Positions 17,731-28,600 of a stretch of DNA of 64,000 nt are shown piece by piece. Origin of the DNA: Balneolaceae bacterium (lineage in GTDB: Bacteria > Bacteroidota > Rhodothermia > Balneolales > Balneolaceae). Each line of letters starts with the position of its first letter. The first letter of the stretch is position 1. A model generated the notes under the pieces. The model saw only the letters and a program-made list of their open reading frames with translations. It was not told where the DNA came from and did no database searches. The translations under genes were made by a program, and so were the position numbers. Location: assembly GCA_018401935.1 (NCBI GenBank), contig JAGYJQ010000006.1:62001-126000 (forward strand), read 5' to 3'.

Positions 17731-19065
17731 TTAAGAATACGCTCTTAGACCGTTTTTGTCTAATATGTGAGAAATTAATGGCTGCGGTTCTGCCTGGGAA
17801 GCCCCCCATTGTATAGAAGAAAATACCCAGCGCTCAAGTTCATCTAGATCAAGGTCTTTATTCGTGTGCAAGGTCATTAAAGTTTCACCCTTTTGAACGT
17901 AATCTCCAAGCTTTTTTTCGAGTCTAATACCCGCTAATGGATCAACATCATGTTCTTTTTGCTGCCTACCCGCACCCAATCGCACACTTAACGTGCCTAG
18001 TAGATAGGCATCTAAACGGGTGATATATCCTTGATTGCTACTCAATATTGGATAACAATGTTTGGCTGTACCCCTTGAATCTGGCCTGTCTATATAGCTC
18101 AGATCACCACCTTGCGCCTGTACTATTTCCCTAAATTTCTGAAAGGCTTTTCCCGATGATATGGCCTTTTTTGCTTCAATAATACCCGCCTCTATCGTTG
18201 GAACGGTGCCTGCGAGTAATAACATAGCCCCAGAGAGAAGTGTACTTTGGTGCAGGGTATCTGAAGGTCCATTTCCCTGTAGTACATCAATCGATTCTAG
18301 CACTTCTAACCAATTCCCAATAGCTAACCCAGTGGGAGTCTCCATGCTTGAAATAAAAGCAATGGTAGGCTTTTTGAAGCTCTCACCTATATCTACTAGT
18401 GTTTGGGCGAGTTCAATAGCACGAGTGTGGGTTTTCATAAATGCCCCTGAGCCATATTTCACATCCAGCACCAATGCATCAATTCCCTCTGCTAATTTTT
18501 TACTCATGATACTACCGGCAATTAATGGGATAGATTCCACGGTGGCTGTTACATCGCGTAGAGCATACATTTTCTTATCGGCAGGAGCCATCTCATTGGT
18601 TTGACCCGCAAGTACTAAGCCATGCTTTTCTACCAATTCGACATACTTTTTCAGTGAAATATCCACCCTAAAACCAGGTATAGACTCGAGCTTATCCAAG
18701 GTTCCACCTGTATGCCCTAAACCTCTTCCTGACACCATGGGAACACGAACCCCTAGGCTAGCCACAATTGGAGCAAGGATTAGGGATAATTTATCCCCTA
18801 CTCCTCCGGTAGAATGCTTGTCTACTTTAACACCTGGAATATGCGACAAATCCAATACGCTCCCTGAGCTTAGCATGGCATGAGTAAGTGAAGTGGATTC
18901 TTCATCATTGAGACCATTTAAAAAGGCAGCCATCAAAAAAGCACTCATCTGATAATCAGGTAAACACCCTTTAGCATATTGATGAACTAAATATCTTATT
19001 TCATTGCCTGACAATGTATTATTGTCTCTTTTTTTTCTTATTAAATCCACTATCTGGTAATCCAT
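17731..19065 (-). CDS. Thymidine/pyrimidine-nucleoside phosphorylase
   Basis: The enzyme cleaves thymidine or uridine with phosphate to base and (deoxy)ribose 1-phosphate in nucleoside salvage. The 444-residue protein has the N-terminal glycosyl-transferase-type helical domain, HSTGGVGDKLSLILAP (about 83), the family signature SGRGLGHTGGTLDKLESIPG (about 113-132) and a C-terminal PYNP domain. Length and motifs suit DeoA or Pdp; the two cannot be separated by eye. Its start faces the divergent pdxB gene across 264 bases. Confidence 0.93.
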   Translation of the reverse strand: MDYQIVDLIRKKRDNNTLSGNEIRYLVHQYAKGCLPDYQMSAFLMAAFLNGLNDEESTSLTHAMLSSGSVLDLSHIPGVKVDKHSTGGVGDKLSLILAPIVASLGVRVPMVSGRGLGHTGGTLDKLESIPGFRVDISLKKYVELVEKHGLVLAGQTNEMAPADKKMYALRDVTATVESIPLIAGSIMSKKLAEGIDALVLDVKYGSGAFMKTHTRAIELAQTLVDIGESFKKPTIAFISSMETPTGLAIGNWLEVLESIDVLQGNGPSDTLHQSTLLSGAMLLLAGTVPTIEAGIIEAKKAISSGKAFQKFREIVQAQGGDLSYIDRPDSRGTAKHCYPILSSNQGYITRLDAYLLGTLSVRLGAGRQQKEHDVDPLAGIRLEKKLGDYVQKGETLMTLHTNKDLDLDELERWVFSSIQWGASQAEPQPLISHILDKNGLRAYS

Positions 19066-19313
19066 ATAGGCCTATGATCTGGTTTCTCTACACTAAAAGT
19101 AGCTAAGCTAATGCATTAATTCTAATTTATTGATCAAGAGTTTGTTATTGGGCGTTTCGTGCAATGAAAATACTGTAAGTGTGGTTATATCTACGCAGAA
19201 CATGTACCTTACCACAGAATGTCATAAACGCCTAAGAAACTGCACCCGCAAGAATTCGCATCTATGAAGTAGCCGCAAATAAGGCAAAAAAACAAAGAAC
19301 CCTACTCCCTAAT

Positions 19314-19342
19314 GTGAGAATACTAGAACGTGAGAATACTAG
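19314..19342 (+). repeat. 16-bp-spaced direct repeat at the pdxB start
   Basis: GTGAGAATACTAG occurs at 19314-19326 and again at 19330-19342, the second copy being the pdxB start codons themselves. Because the offset is 16 bases, the upstream GTG is out of frame and cannot serve as an alternative start. Confidence 0.75.
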
Positions 19343-20499
19343 CCGATCAACATCTATACTATCTAGAGCAATTTTTACCTAAATATGTTGAACTAGTTTA
19401 CTATAACAGCTCTGAAGAGCTGCCTAAGCTAGATGGATTTGATGCTTGGTTACTTAGAACCGTAACTAAAGTAAACCCCAAAACCGTACCTTCTTTGCCA
19501 AATGAACTTAAATTCATCGGTTCCGCTTCTGCAGGCATCGATCATATTGACACGGGCTACCTAAGGGATCTTGGAATCCAATTTGATCATTCTCCAGGCT
19601 GTAATGCAAATGCAGTGGCGGAGTATGTACTTACTTCGATACTGGCATGGTGCTCATCGACCCGAAGGGAGTTATCTGATTCCAAAATTGGGATTATTGG
19701 TATGGGACACACAGGTGGGAGCTTGGCCAGAAAACTAGAGGCAGTCGGGGTACCTTATGCTGGCTATGATCCACCGAAAGCGTTGCGTGAGGAATCATTT
19801 AAAAGTTGTAGCCTGGAAGCCCTCTACGATTGCGACATTCTAAGTTTTCACCTGCCTTATATCAATGAAGGCCGGTATTCTACCCATCATTTTATGCCTG
19901 ACATTTTGTCGCTTAGCCCAAATCATAAGCTTATCATAAACGCAGCTAGAGGCGGTGTAATTAAAGAAGATTACTTGTTGATGCACAATGATTTAGCTTC
20001 ATTAACTAACAAAAAAATTAGCTTTGTTTTGGACGTTTGGGAAACCGAGCCAGTACCTAATAAAGCACTGGTGGACCGCTCATTTATAGCTACTCCACAT
20101 GTTGCTGGATATTCCAAGCAAGCCAAATTTGAGGCCTCTAAAAGGGTTTTAAAGCATCTTACGACTTATTTTGATATGGAATGGATGGACAATAAATGGC
20201 AAAGTGAACGGGCGGATAGCACGAACACGAAGCCTGAAAAAATACGTAACGATGGATTAATTAAAAAAACTAACACATTAAGCCTTAGCATTTTACACGG
20301 TTTGCATAACTATGATAATGAGATGCGAAAAATGATTAATCATCAAGTTCAAGGCGCTGACTTAAACCATTTCAACGCAAGTATAGCTCGGGGGTTTCAA
20401 GCATTAAGAAATAGCATAGAACTTCGAAATGAATTCGCGTTTACTACTTTTCCAGACGGTCTCCCCGATGATTTACGACCTTTGTTTGTGCGGGATTAA
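19330..20499 (+). CDS. pdxB: Erythronate-4-phosphate dehydrogenase
   Basis: PdxB is an NAD-dependent 2-hydroxyacid dehydrogenase in the DXP-dependent pyridoxal phosphate pathway. PdxB features are RTVTKVNPKT (about 42), SASAGIDHIDTGYL (about 68), HSPGCNANAVAEYV (about 89), the NAD loop GIIGMGHTGGSLARKL (about 120) and ATPHVAGYSKQAKFEA (about 256). The C-terminal dimerisation region gives 389 residues in total. The start is a GTG: the MRILADQHLYY N-terminus matches the family and no in-frame ATG precedes it. Confidence 0.92.
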   Translation: MRILADQHLYYLEQFLPKYVELVYYNSSEELPKLDGFDAWLLRTVTKVNPKTVPSLPNELKFIGSASAGIDHIDTGYLRDLGIQFDHSPGCNANAVAEYVLTSILAWCSSTRRELSDSKIGIIGMGHTGGSLARKLEAVGVPYAGYDPPKALREESFKSCSLEALYDCDILSFHLPYINEGRYSTHHFMPDILSLSPNHKLIINAARGGVIKEDYLLMHNDLASLTNKKISFVLDVWETEPVPNKALVDRSFIATPHVAGYSKQAKFEASKRVLKHLTTYFDMEWMDNKWQSERADSTNTKPEKIRNDGLIKKTNTLSLSILHGLHNYDNEMRKMINHQVQGADLNHFNASIARGFQALRNSIELRNEFAFTTFPDGLPDDLRPLFVRD

Positions 20500-20515
20500 C
20501 CAGCCCGTTCTGGTT
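20498..20515 (+). terminator. Hairpin directly after pdxB (weak terminator candidate)
   Basis: AACCAG and CTGGTT pair around the loop CCCGTT, overlapping the stop codon. No T-run follows, so intrinsic termination is doubtful. Confidence 0.3.
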
Positions 20516-20564
20516 CATGTATTTGCCCCCGATAAATAAACCGATCTGACTACAAAGGTTTGGA

Positions 20565-21365
20565 CTACAGAGAAAATAAGGAAGTCGCAGTTAGGTCGGT
20601 TTGCTCTTCCACTTCTTCTTGGCTCAACTCAAAAAGTTCTCCTAGTTTTTTTTGGATAAAGGCTAGGTGAGCAGGCTCATTCCGCTTACCACGCAACGGA
20701 GTGGGTGAGAGATAAGGTGAATCTGTTTCTAATATGAGCTTATCGATAGGTAGCTGCCGAACAACTTCGGCAACCCCTGCATTTTTAAAAGTTACCACCC
20801 CTCCTATTCCCAGATGAAATCCTAAATCTATGGCCTGCATTCCCTCCTCATACGTGCCATTAAAACAGTGCCACACTCCTTTTATTGAACCATTTTGATG
20901 CCGAGCTATGGCCTTCAATAAGTCATGGGTACTTTCCCTATTATGCAAAACGATTGGCTTATTGACACTTTTAGCTAACTCGAAATGCATATCAAGACTT
21001 AGCATCTGTTCTTTTTTATACTCCGTTGACCAATAATAGTCTAGACCCGTTTCTCCAATCCCAATATAATGATCCAAAGAGGCATATTCGTTTAGCCAGT
21101 TCTCTAATTTTTGAGCCCACCTATGCTCACCCCACATCGGTATTTGCTCATGTACGTCACAGGGATGTAAACCAATCATTGGGTGCAAGTAAATGTCATT
21201 ATTACCGGCATTACGTTCCGCGATCATTTCCATTTGAGCAACAGATTCAGGATTGATAGCGGGCATTAAAATGTGCCTAATACCTTGCTCTTTTGCCCTT
21301 TCGATCATGGAGGCGACATCTTCGGAAAAGTCCGGTAAAAATATATGGGCGTGGGTATCTATCAT
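20565..21365 (-). CDS. TatD family metal-dependent hydrolase (DNase)
   Basis: The 266-residue protein has a TIM-barrel amidohydrolase-like fold with the metal-binding start MIDTHAHIF (His4, His6), the Glu ligand in GIGETGLDYYW (about 102), VLHNRES (about 140), WHCFNG (about 166) and ETDSPYLSP (about 215). Characterised relatives are 3'-5' exonucleases acting on DNA or RNA, or D-Tyr-tRNA deacylases. The gene faces nagB across 191 bases, in which I see no definite element. Confidence 0.93.
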   Translation of the reverse strand: MIDTHAHIFLPDFSEDVASMIERAKEQGIRHILMPAINPESVAQMEMIAERNAGNNDIYLHPMIGLHPCDVHEQIPMWGEHRWAQKLENWLNEYASLDHYIGIGETGLDYYWSTEYKKEQMLSLDMHFELAKSVNKPIVLHNRESTHDLLKAIARHQNGSIKGVWHCFNGTYEEGMQAIDLGFHLGIGGVVTFKNAGVAEVVRQLPIDKLILETDSPYLSPTPLRGKRNEPAHLAFIQKKLGELFELSQEEVEEQTDLTATSLFSL

Positions 21366-21556
21366 CGAGTATATTGTTTAGGTAAACTATGGCTTATATG
21401 GTTAAAATAGCTTATTTTTACAATAATTTACATAAAGTCGAACTTGTAAAATTCTCTAATCCTACTGCTTTTACGAGGGTATTACAGTATTTTACAAATT
21501 CCATCTAAACACCGAAATAAACGGTATTAATCGCGTCAATATAACCAATTAGTCCA

Positions 21557-23485
21557 ATGTCAGTATCCCTTTCCGATTTTGATCTAACCAGTCATGAACG
21601 CATTCCCACTCTGTTATTTAATACGGCCATTGAAGGATCGTTGTATGTAGCTAATTCCATAGCTGAACTTATTGAATCCAGAAATAAGGAATCGAAACCC
21701 ACCGTATTAGGACTTGCTACTGGGTCCACCCCAACTCAAGTTTATGATGAGCTTGTACGAAAGCACAAGGAGGAAGGACTTAGTTTCGAACGAGTCATCA
21801 CCTTTAACCTCGACGAATATTTTCCTATGGCTCCTGATGCCCATCAGAGCTATGTCCATTTTATGCATGAATATCTCTTTAATCATATCAATATTAAACC
21901 AGAGAATATTCACATACCCGATGGAACCCTTAAGAAAGATGAAGTTGCAGCCTTTTGTGAAGAGTATGAAGCAAAAATTGAGCAAGTAGGTGGCCTAGAT
22001 GTTCAAATCCTAGGCATCGGTCGGACCGGCCATATTGGATTTAACGAACCCGGTTCTACCATAGACTCGAAAACCCGTCTCATTACGCTTGATCGACTGA
22101 CCATGCTGGACGCTGCCAGTGGATTCTTTGGGATTGAAAATGTACCTAGAAGAGCCATTACTATGGGTGTTGGAACGATTTTGCAAGCCAAAAAAATCTA
22201 TATGATGGCTTGGGGTGAAGGTAAAGCCAATATAGTTCGCGAAACCGTTGAAGGCAGTATTAACGCCTCTATCCCAGCAACTTTTTTACAACATCATACA
22301 CAGACGGAAGTCATATTAGACGAGGCAGCCGCAGCGGAATTAACCAGAATTAAGACTCCCTGGCTCGCAGGCCCCATAAAATGGAATAATTTCCTCATCA
22401 AAAAGGCCGTCATCTGGTTAAGTCTAAAATTAGCCAAGCCTATCTTAAAACTGACCGAAGAAGATTATCGTGAATTTGGAATGAACGATATTTTAGTTGA
22501 AATAGGCACGGCTTATAACGTGAATATTAGGGTGTTTAATCAGATTCAGCACACCATCACTGGTTGGCCTGGTGGCAAACCCAATGCCGATGATACCTAT
22601 CGACCGGAACGTAAAACCCCATTCCCAAAAAAGGCGTTGATTTTTAGTCCTCACCCCGATGACGATGTAATTTCAATGGGTGGTACTTTTATACGGTTGG
22701 TCGATCAAGGACATAAGGTTCATGTAGCATATCAAACCTCTGGGAATATCGCTGTGTTTGACGATGACGCCGTACGATTTGCTGACTTTGTTTCCGACTA
22801 TCATGATGCATTCAAGTTAGATGATTCACTGGTTGATTCTATTTTTAGTGGAATACGGAGCTTTCTAGCAGAAAAAAATCAAGCGGAGCCCGATTCGGAG
22901 GAAATTAAAATTATTAAAGGTCTAATTCGACGCGGTGAAGCAAAAGCGGCTTGTAGATATGTAGGTATTCCTGATGAAAACATTCATTTTCTCGATCTAC
23001 CCTTCTACGAAACGGGTAAAATTCGCAAAAAACCTATTGGTCCGGATGATATTGCCATAGTGAAGAAGCTAATTGAAGAAATTAAACCTCATCAAATATA
23101 TGCGGCGGGCGACCTGTCTGACCCTCATGGGACCCATAGAGTCTGTTTAGAGGCCGTTTTTCAAGCTTTACGCGAATTGAAAGATCAAGAATGGATGAAA
23201 GATTGCTACGTATGGCTTTATCGAGGTGCATGGCAAGAATGGGATATAGAGGATATAGAAATGGCCGTACCATTAAGCCCTGAAGAAACCGATAAAAAAC
23301 GCAGAGCTATTTTTAAACATCAATCCCAGAAAGATCGCCCGCTATTTCCAGGAACTGATAAAAGGGAATTTTGGCAACGAGCGGATGACCGTACCCGTTC
23401 TACCGCAGAAACCTATGATCAACTTGGATTAGCTGAATACGAAGCAATGGAAGCATTTGTTCGTTGGAAAGAATTGGATAAATAA
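21557..23485 (+). CDS. nagB: Glucosamine-6-phosphate deaminase fused to a PIG-L-type deacetylase domain
   Basis: Residues 1-275 form a NagB domain converting glucosamine 6-phosphate to fructose 6-phosphate and ammonia; motifs include LATGSTPTQVYDEL, FNLDEYF and GIGRTGHIGFNEPGS. After a linker, residues about 355-600 form a PIG-L (LmbE-like) domain with the zinc motif SPHPDDDVISMGG (about 365) and a later DPHGTHR histidine. The 642-residue fusion is a known arrangement in the FCB group, usually annotated NagB. An inference is that one protein may deacetylate and deaminate an N-acetylglucosamine phosphate. Its cytoplasmic place next to the glycan locus fits amino-sugar breakdown. Confidence 0.93.
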   Translation: MSVSLSDFDLTSHERIPTLLFNTAIEGSLYVANSIAELIESRNKESKPTVLGLATGSTPTQVYDELVRKHKEEGLSFERVITFNLDEYFPMAPDAHQSYVHFMHEYLFNHINIKPENIHIPDGTLKKDEVAAFCEEYEAKIEQVGGLDVQILGIGRTGHIGFNEPGSTIDSKTRLITLDRLTMLDAASGFFGIENVPRRAITMGVGTILQAKKIYMMAWGEGKANIVRETVEGSINASIPATFLQHHTQTEVILDEAAAAELTRIKTPWLAGPIKWNNFLIKKAVIWLSLKLAKPILKLTEEDYREFGMNDILVEIGTAYNVNIRVFNQIQHTITGWPGGKPNADDTYRPERKTPFPKKALIFSPHPDDDVISMGGTFIRLVDQGHKVHVAYQTSGNIAVFDDDAVRFADFVSDYHDAFKLDDSLVDSIFSGIRSFLAEKNQAEPDSEEIKIIKGLIRRGEAKAACRYVGIPDENIHFLDLPFYETGKIRKKPIGPDDIAIVKKLIEEIKPHQIYAAGDLSDPHGTHRVCLEAVFQALRELKDQEWMKDCYVWLYRGAWQEWDIEDIEMAVPLSPEETDKKRRAIFKHQSQKDRPLFPGTDKREFWQRADDRTRSTAETYDQLGLAEYEAMEAFVRWKELDK

Positions 23486-23507
23486 GAGATTACTATTAAT
23501 CATTAAG

Positions 23508-25448
23508 ATGAAAACACGTTTTTACCTTTTTTTAGCAGCGATATGTACACTGCATTGTTCGCAGAATGAATTGCTCACCTATGATATTGTTATCGTTGGT
23601 GGCGGGACCAGTGGCACAGCCGCAGCTATTCAAGCCGGTCGTATGGGTGCTGATGTTTTACTGCTTCAAGAGCAGGACTGGCTCGGCGGCATGCTCACCG
23701 CAGCTGGCGTGAGTGCAACCGATGGAAACCATAAGCTACCATCGGGTATTTGGGGGGAGTTTAGGGACTCTTTATATGCACGTTATGGCGGTCCTGAGGC
23801 TTTATTTACGGGTTGGGTAAGCAACACCCAATTTGAGCCACATATTGGTGCCGAAATTTTCCAAAACATGATGAATGAAGTGCCAAATGTAGATCGAATT
23901 GTTGGGTTTAGCCTTCAGAGTGCACGATTAGAGCTCCAAGAAAATGGTAAAGAACGCTTACAAGAGATTACTGTATCAACCAGTTCAGGTAAAAATCTCT
24001 CCATTCAGGCAAGTGTATTTATTGAAGCCACAGAATATGGAGACCTTTTAGGCGTAGCAGACGTACCCTATTCCCATTACATGGAAACTTCAGACATGAC
24101 GGGCGAACCATCGGCCCCCAACAATGAACACCCCTATGTACAAGATTTGACCTATGTAGCTGTTGTAGAAGATTATTCCCCAATGAATGCTCCATTAGTT
24201 GAAAAACCAGATTCCTACAATCCAGCAGAATTTGATTGTATGTGTGCTGAATTATGCTCTGATTCTACTCAAAATCTAGTCTCATGCGATAAAATGTTGG
24301 ATTACGGTCGCCTGCCTAACAATAAATTTATGATCAACTGGCCTAATTTTGGTAACGATCATTACGCGGATATACTTGAAAAAAGTTCGGTAGAGCGTGA
24401 ACAAGTACTCCAAGAGGCCAAAGAAACCACTCTCTCCTGGATTTATCATTTACAGACCGAAGGTGGGTACACTCATATTGGTATTGCAAGAGATGAGTTT
24501 CCAACCGATGATGGTTTGGCCCTAATCCCTTATATCCGTGAAAGCCGTAGAGTGGTTGGGATCGATCGGCTGTACGAATACGACCTAAGTGATCTCTATG
24601 TTTTAGAAGAGAGGCCACTATATATGAGCAGCATTGCTGTTGGTGATTATCCTTTGGATCACCATCGGAAAAAAAATCCTGTACCTAAACAGATAGATTT
24701 CCCATCGATACCATCCTATTCAGTACCCTATGGGGCACTTATCCCTGAAAAGGTGAACGGACTAATAGTGGCTGAAAAAAGTATTTCGGTAAGTAATGTG
24801 GCCAACGGAACGACTCGACTTCAACCCGTGGTACTCCAAATTGGACAAGCAGCGGGTGCTGCTGCTGTATTGAGTGTTGAGAGTGGGATACCGGCTGCGT
24901 TACTAGACGTGCGCAGTTTACAGGATGTCCTACTAGAATCGGGACTTATACTAATGCCTTACATGGATGCAACTCAGGATTATTGGGCCTTCTTATCCAT
25001 CCAAAAGGTTGGTCTTAGCGGGTTAATGCGAGGTGAAGGGATTCCTGTAGCTTGGGCAAATGAAACCAGATTTTATCCTGAGAGCGTGGTTGGGAATATG
25101 GATCTGTTCGAAATTTTGTCACGATCTGATCAGATGGGTACGGAACAAATAAACCAGGCATTATCTACGGTGGGCAGTTCTGGTGAATGGACGGTAGAGA
25201 ATGGCTTGGCGTTTTTTGAAGAGTTATCACAAAAACCTGAGGCCCCTACCGCTTCAGAACTTAGCACACAAACTCAGGCCCAATCTCGTTCTACTTCTTA
25301 TGACAGAGTGGTTCGGTTTTTTAATCAACATGAAGTAGAATTAAACTCCCCCCTTACTAGAGCTAGCTTAGCCGTTCTTATTGACTTTTATCTTGATCCT
25401 TTTTACTTCAATAGCGTTCAGATTGGATATCCAAATTCAAAGCTATAA
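23508..25448 (+). CDS. Exported FAD-dependent oxidoreductase (FAD_oxidored family)
   Basis: I start the protein at the ATG at 23508, 22 bases after nagB, giving a signal sequence MKTRFYLFLAAICTLHC. The LHC-SQN junction could be an atypical lipobox. The dinucleotide-binding fold follows directly: DIVIVGGGTSGTAAAIQAGR, then LQEQDWLGGMLTAAGVSATDG. This is the PF12831-type pattern found in many polysaccharide and sugar-acid loci. A C-terminal segment, GTTRLQPVVLQIGQAAGAAA (about 445), closes the FAD domain, and about 180 further residues are unassigned. The substrate is unknown. The spacing supports co-transcription with nagB. Confidence 0.85.
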   Translation: MKTRFYLFLAAICTLHCSQNELLTYDIVIVGGGTSGTAAAIQAGRMGADVLLLQEQDWLGGMLTAAGVSATDGNHKLPSGIWGEFRDSLYARYGGPEALFTGWVSNTQFEPHIGAEIFQNMMNEVPNVDRIVGFSLQSARLELQENGKERLQEITVSTSSGKNLSIQASVFIEATEYGDLLGVADVPYSHYMETSDMTGEPSAPNNEHPYVQDLTYVAVVEDYSPMNAPLVEKPDSYNPAEFDCMCAELCSDSTQNLVSCDKMLDYGRLPNNKFMINWPNFGNDHYADILEKSSVEREQVLQEAKETTLSWIYHLQTEGGYTHIGIARDEFPTDDGLALIPYIRESRRVVGIDRLYEYDLSDLYVLEERPLYMSSIAVGDYPLDHHRKKNPVPKQIDFPSIPSYSVPYGALIPEKVNGLIVAEKSISVSNVANGTTRLQPVVLQIGQAAGAAAVLSVESGIPAALLDVRSLQDVLLESGLILMPYMDATQDYWAFLSIQKVGLSGLMRGEGIPVAWANETRFYPESVVGNMDLFEILSRSDQMGTEQINQALSTVGSSGEWTVENGLAFFEELSQKPEAPTASELSTQTQAQSRSTSYDRVVRFFNQHEVELNSPLTRASLAVLIDFYLDPFYFNSVQIGYPNSKL

Positions 25449-25465
25449 GTTATTTCAAGCCAATT

Positions 25466-25506
25466 AGCCGAGATTTAACTACTTCAGTAAGTCTTCGGCT
25501 TTTTTA
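25466..25506 (+). terminator. Intrinsic terminator after the FAD oxidoreductase gene
   Basis: AGCCGAG pairs with CTTCGGCT at the base of a longer hairpin and is followed by six T residues. It begins 18 bases past the stop codon. Confidence 0.75.
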
Positions 25507-25530
25507 TTCACCGCAGATAAAGTGCATAAA

Positions 25531-25561
25531 AAAAGGTGCCCCTATCCAAGAGGCACCTTTT
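25531..25561. terminator. Symmetric (bidirectional) terminator between the oxidoreductase and the 1485-residue repeat protein
   Basis: AAAAGGTGCC and GGCACCTTTT form a perfect ten-base-pair stem around an 11-base loop. Read on the minus strand the hairpin is followed by seven T residues, so it is chiefly the terminator of the minus-strand gene train. It can also act on the plus strand. Confidence 0.88.
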
Positions 25562-25612
25562 GTCAAAGATGAAGACAGCCCTCAATGAGTGAGTGACCGT
25601 CTTTGTGCGTTT

Positions 25613-28600
25613 TTATTTAATCAACATCATCTTTTTGGTGGCTACAAAACTTCCAGCCTCAATGCGATAAATATACATTCCACTAGCCATACTGCCCGCA
25701 TCGAAACGGTGAGTATAAGTTCCAGCAGTTTGTTGTCCTTTCGCTATGTTGGCTATCATTCGTCCCTGTATGTCATATACTTTGATCGACACATCCGATG
25801 CGACTGGAAGATCATACTGTATATTAGTTGATGGGTTGAATGGATTAGGATAGTTATCATAGAGCCTAAATACCGCAGGAACATCGGCAATTTGCTCATT
25901 TGACACGATTACACCCGATATATCAAATGCTACAATCGCATTATTCGTATCCATAAGGTAGAGACGAGAGTTAGTTGGGTCAAAGAGTACTGCCCCTGTG
26001 TTATTCCCATTCACATTTAAGCCTAAAGGATCGAATTCGGTTATCAGCTCCTTGCCATTTGTTACATCAAATAAGTAGAACTTACCGTTGCTAAAGGCCG
26101 GACCAAATGCGACTAAGTGTCTGTTCGCAATGATAGCTTGATCATTCAACATAGATGAATTCAAGATATTTTCGGTTACCTCATTGGAAATAAAGGTAGA
26201 TCCAAGAGTTCCATCGTTAATATTCATGGCTCTTGGGGCCGTACCTGTTCCTGTGATCCACACGCTATCACTAACCACATGATTTGAAAATCCGCCTCTG
26301 GCTTCACCAGGAGCAACTTCAAAGTCAGCTGTTTTGTCTAGCACGGTACCGTTCCATTGGAAGGCAACCACTTTATCCGTACCACCGCCACTTAGCAGCA
26401 GAGTAACATCATCGCCTGAGCCGTAAGCAGCAAATGAATCACCTAATCGTTGCCCTAGAGAATCGGCAAAGATTTCTTCCGGAGTAGCTGATTCGTTGGC
26501 CCATCGATAAATCTTAGTAACACCATTAATGGCTAAGTTTGCGGTAAATATTTGTCCGTCTGATGTTGCTTTTACATGATTATATGCAAAAACCCCTCCT
26601 GAAATAACCGGGGAAGCGAAGAAGTCTCTCATGTTGTAAGCTACGATAGAATTATTGGTATCCATCAAGTACATCATGTGTCTGGCTTCGTCAAAGACTA
26701 CACCCCCTGTATTATTTAGGTTAGCATTTTCGCCTAAGGGTCCAAGCTCTGCTACTAGAGTTACTTCATCGGTAACATCTAATACATAGAACTTACCATT
26801 GGTGAAGGCAGGCCCGGCAGCAACTAAATGTCGGCCGTTGTAAACAACCTGATCGTTCACCATTACCGAGTTTAGATCCGCTGGAGCCACCTCATCTGAC
26901 ATAAGCTGGGTACCTAAGCCCCCATCGCCTACGTGCATAAATCGTGGTGCGGTACCGGTTCCTGAAATAAGTATACTATCTCCAACAACATGGCTTGAGA
27001 AACCGCCTCTGGCCTCTCCTGCTGCTACAGGAAACTCACCCAGTAGATCCATAGTGGAACCATTCCAATTGAATACAGCTACTTTTTCGGCACCTGAACC
27101 ACTTAAGAAGACTCGAACAGCAGCACCCTCACCAATCACCCCAAAGGAATCGCCCAAACGACCACCAAGATCGCCTTGGAAAACCAGTTCTGGAGCACTT
27201 GATTCGTCTGCCCATCGGTAAATCTTAGAGGTTCCATTAATGGCAAGGTTTGCCGTAAAGATTTGCCCATCTACCGTCGCTTTTATCTGGTTATAGGGGA
27301 AAATACCGCCGCTAATAATGGGAGTGTCAACAAAGTCTCTGAGGTCATAAGCCAAAAGAGCGTTGTTGGAATCCATCAGGTACAATCTATGACGGCCTTC
27401 ATCAAATATGGCACCGCCAGTATTGTTTAGGTTTGCATTATTGCCTAATGGCCCTAATTCAGCAATGGTTTTGACTCCATCGGTAATATCCAATAAATAG
27501 AATTTACCGTTAGTGAAGGCAGGACCTGCGATAACTAAATGTCGCCCAAAATAGTTTAGCTGGTCATTGACCATGACCGAATTCAGGTCGGCTGGTGCGA
27601 TTTCATCTGAAGCTAGTTGGGTACCAAGTCCTCCATCCTTCACATTCATGAAACGTGGAGCTGTTCCCGTACCACTGATCAAAATGCTATCGGCAATAAC
27701 ATGGGCAGAAAAACCACCTCTTGCCTCACCAGCTGCTACTGGATACTCGGCTGTGAGAGATAAATCCATTCCATCCCAGTGGAAGGCCGCTACTTTTTCA
27801 GTTCCAGTTCCGGACAAGAATAGGTGCACATCATCTCCGGATCCAATGACTCCAAAGGAATCGCCCAGACGGCCACCCAATGTTCCAGCATAAATCATTT
27901 CCGGCTCGGCCATTTCGTCAGCCCAACGATAAATTCTAGACTCACCATTATTCGCTAAGTTAGCGGTGAAAATTTGCCCATCAGCAGTTGCTTTGATCTG
28001 ATTGAACGGGAAAATACCACCTGTTACGATTTGCGTATCGAAAAAGTCCAACATATTATATGCCTGGAGAGCATTGTTGGTATCCATGAGGTAGAGCATT
28101 TTGGTTGCCTGATCATAAATAACACCACCTGTGTTGTTTAAATTGTCATTTTCACCAATAGGGCCGAATTCATGAACAAGGACAGCAGAGTCTGGATCAG
28201 TAATATCCATCAAGTAGAATTTACCGTTTGTAAAGGCAGGGCCCGCAGCCATGAAATGTCTACCATTGAGCTGGAATTGGTCGTTGACCATCACTGAATT
28301 GAGATCAGCAGCTTCTACGGTTTCAGAAGCAATTTGAGTTCCTAATGTTCCATCCAGGATATTCATGAAACGTGGTGCGGTACCCGTTCCAGAAATAATG
28401 GTAGAGTCATTGATGGTTCTTGCTGAAAAACCACCACGCGCCTCACTCACCGCAACATCATAGGAAGCAGCTAGGCTTAGACTTGTCCCATCCCAACGGA
28501 AAGCATGAACCTTATCGGATGTAGATCCACTTAAGGTTACCCAAACACTATCCGCTGAACCGTATACTCCAAAGGAATCACCTAAACGTCCTCCTAAATC

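Noticed and set aside
19066-19329. A small gene or RNA in the deoA-pdxB divergent region
   Set aside because: Only a ten-base palindrome (TAATGCATTA) and the direct repeat at the pdxB start were found; there is no convincing open frame, tRNA or terminator.
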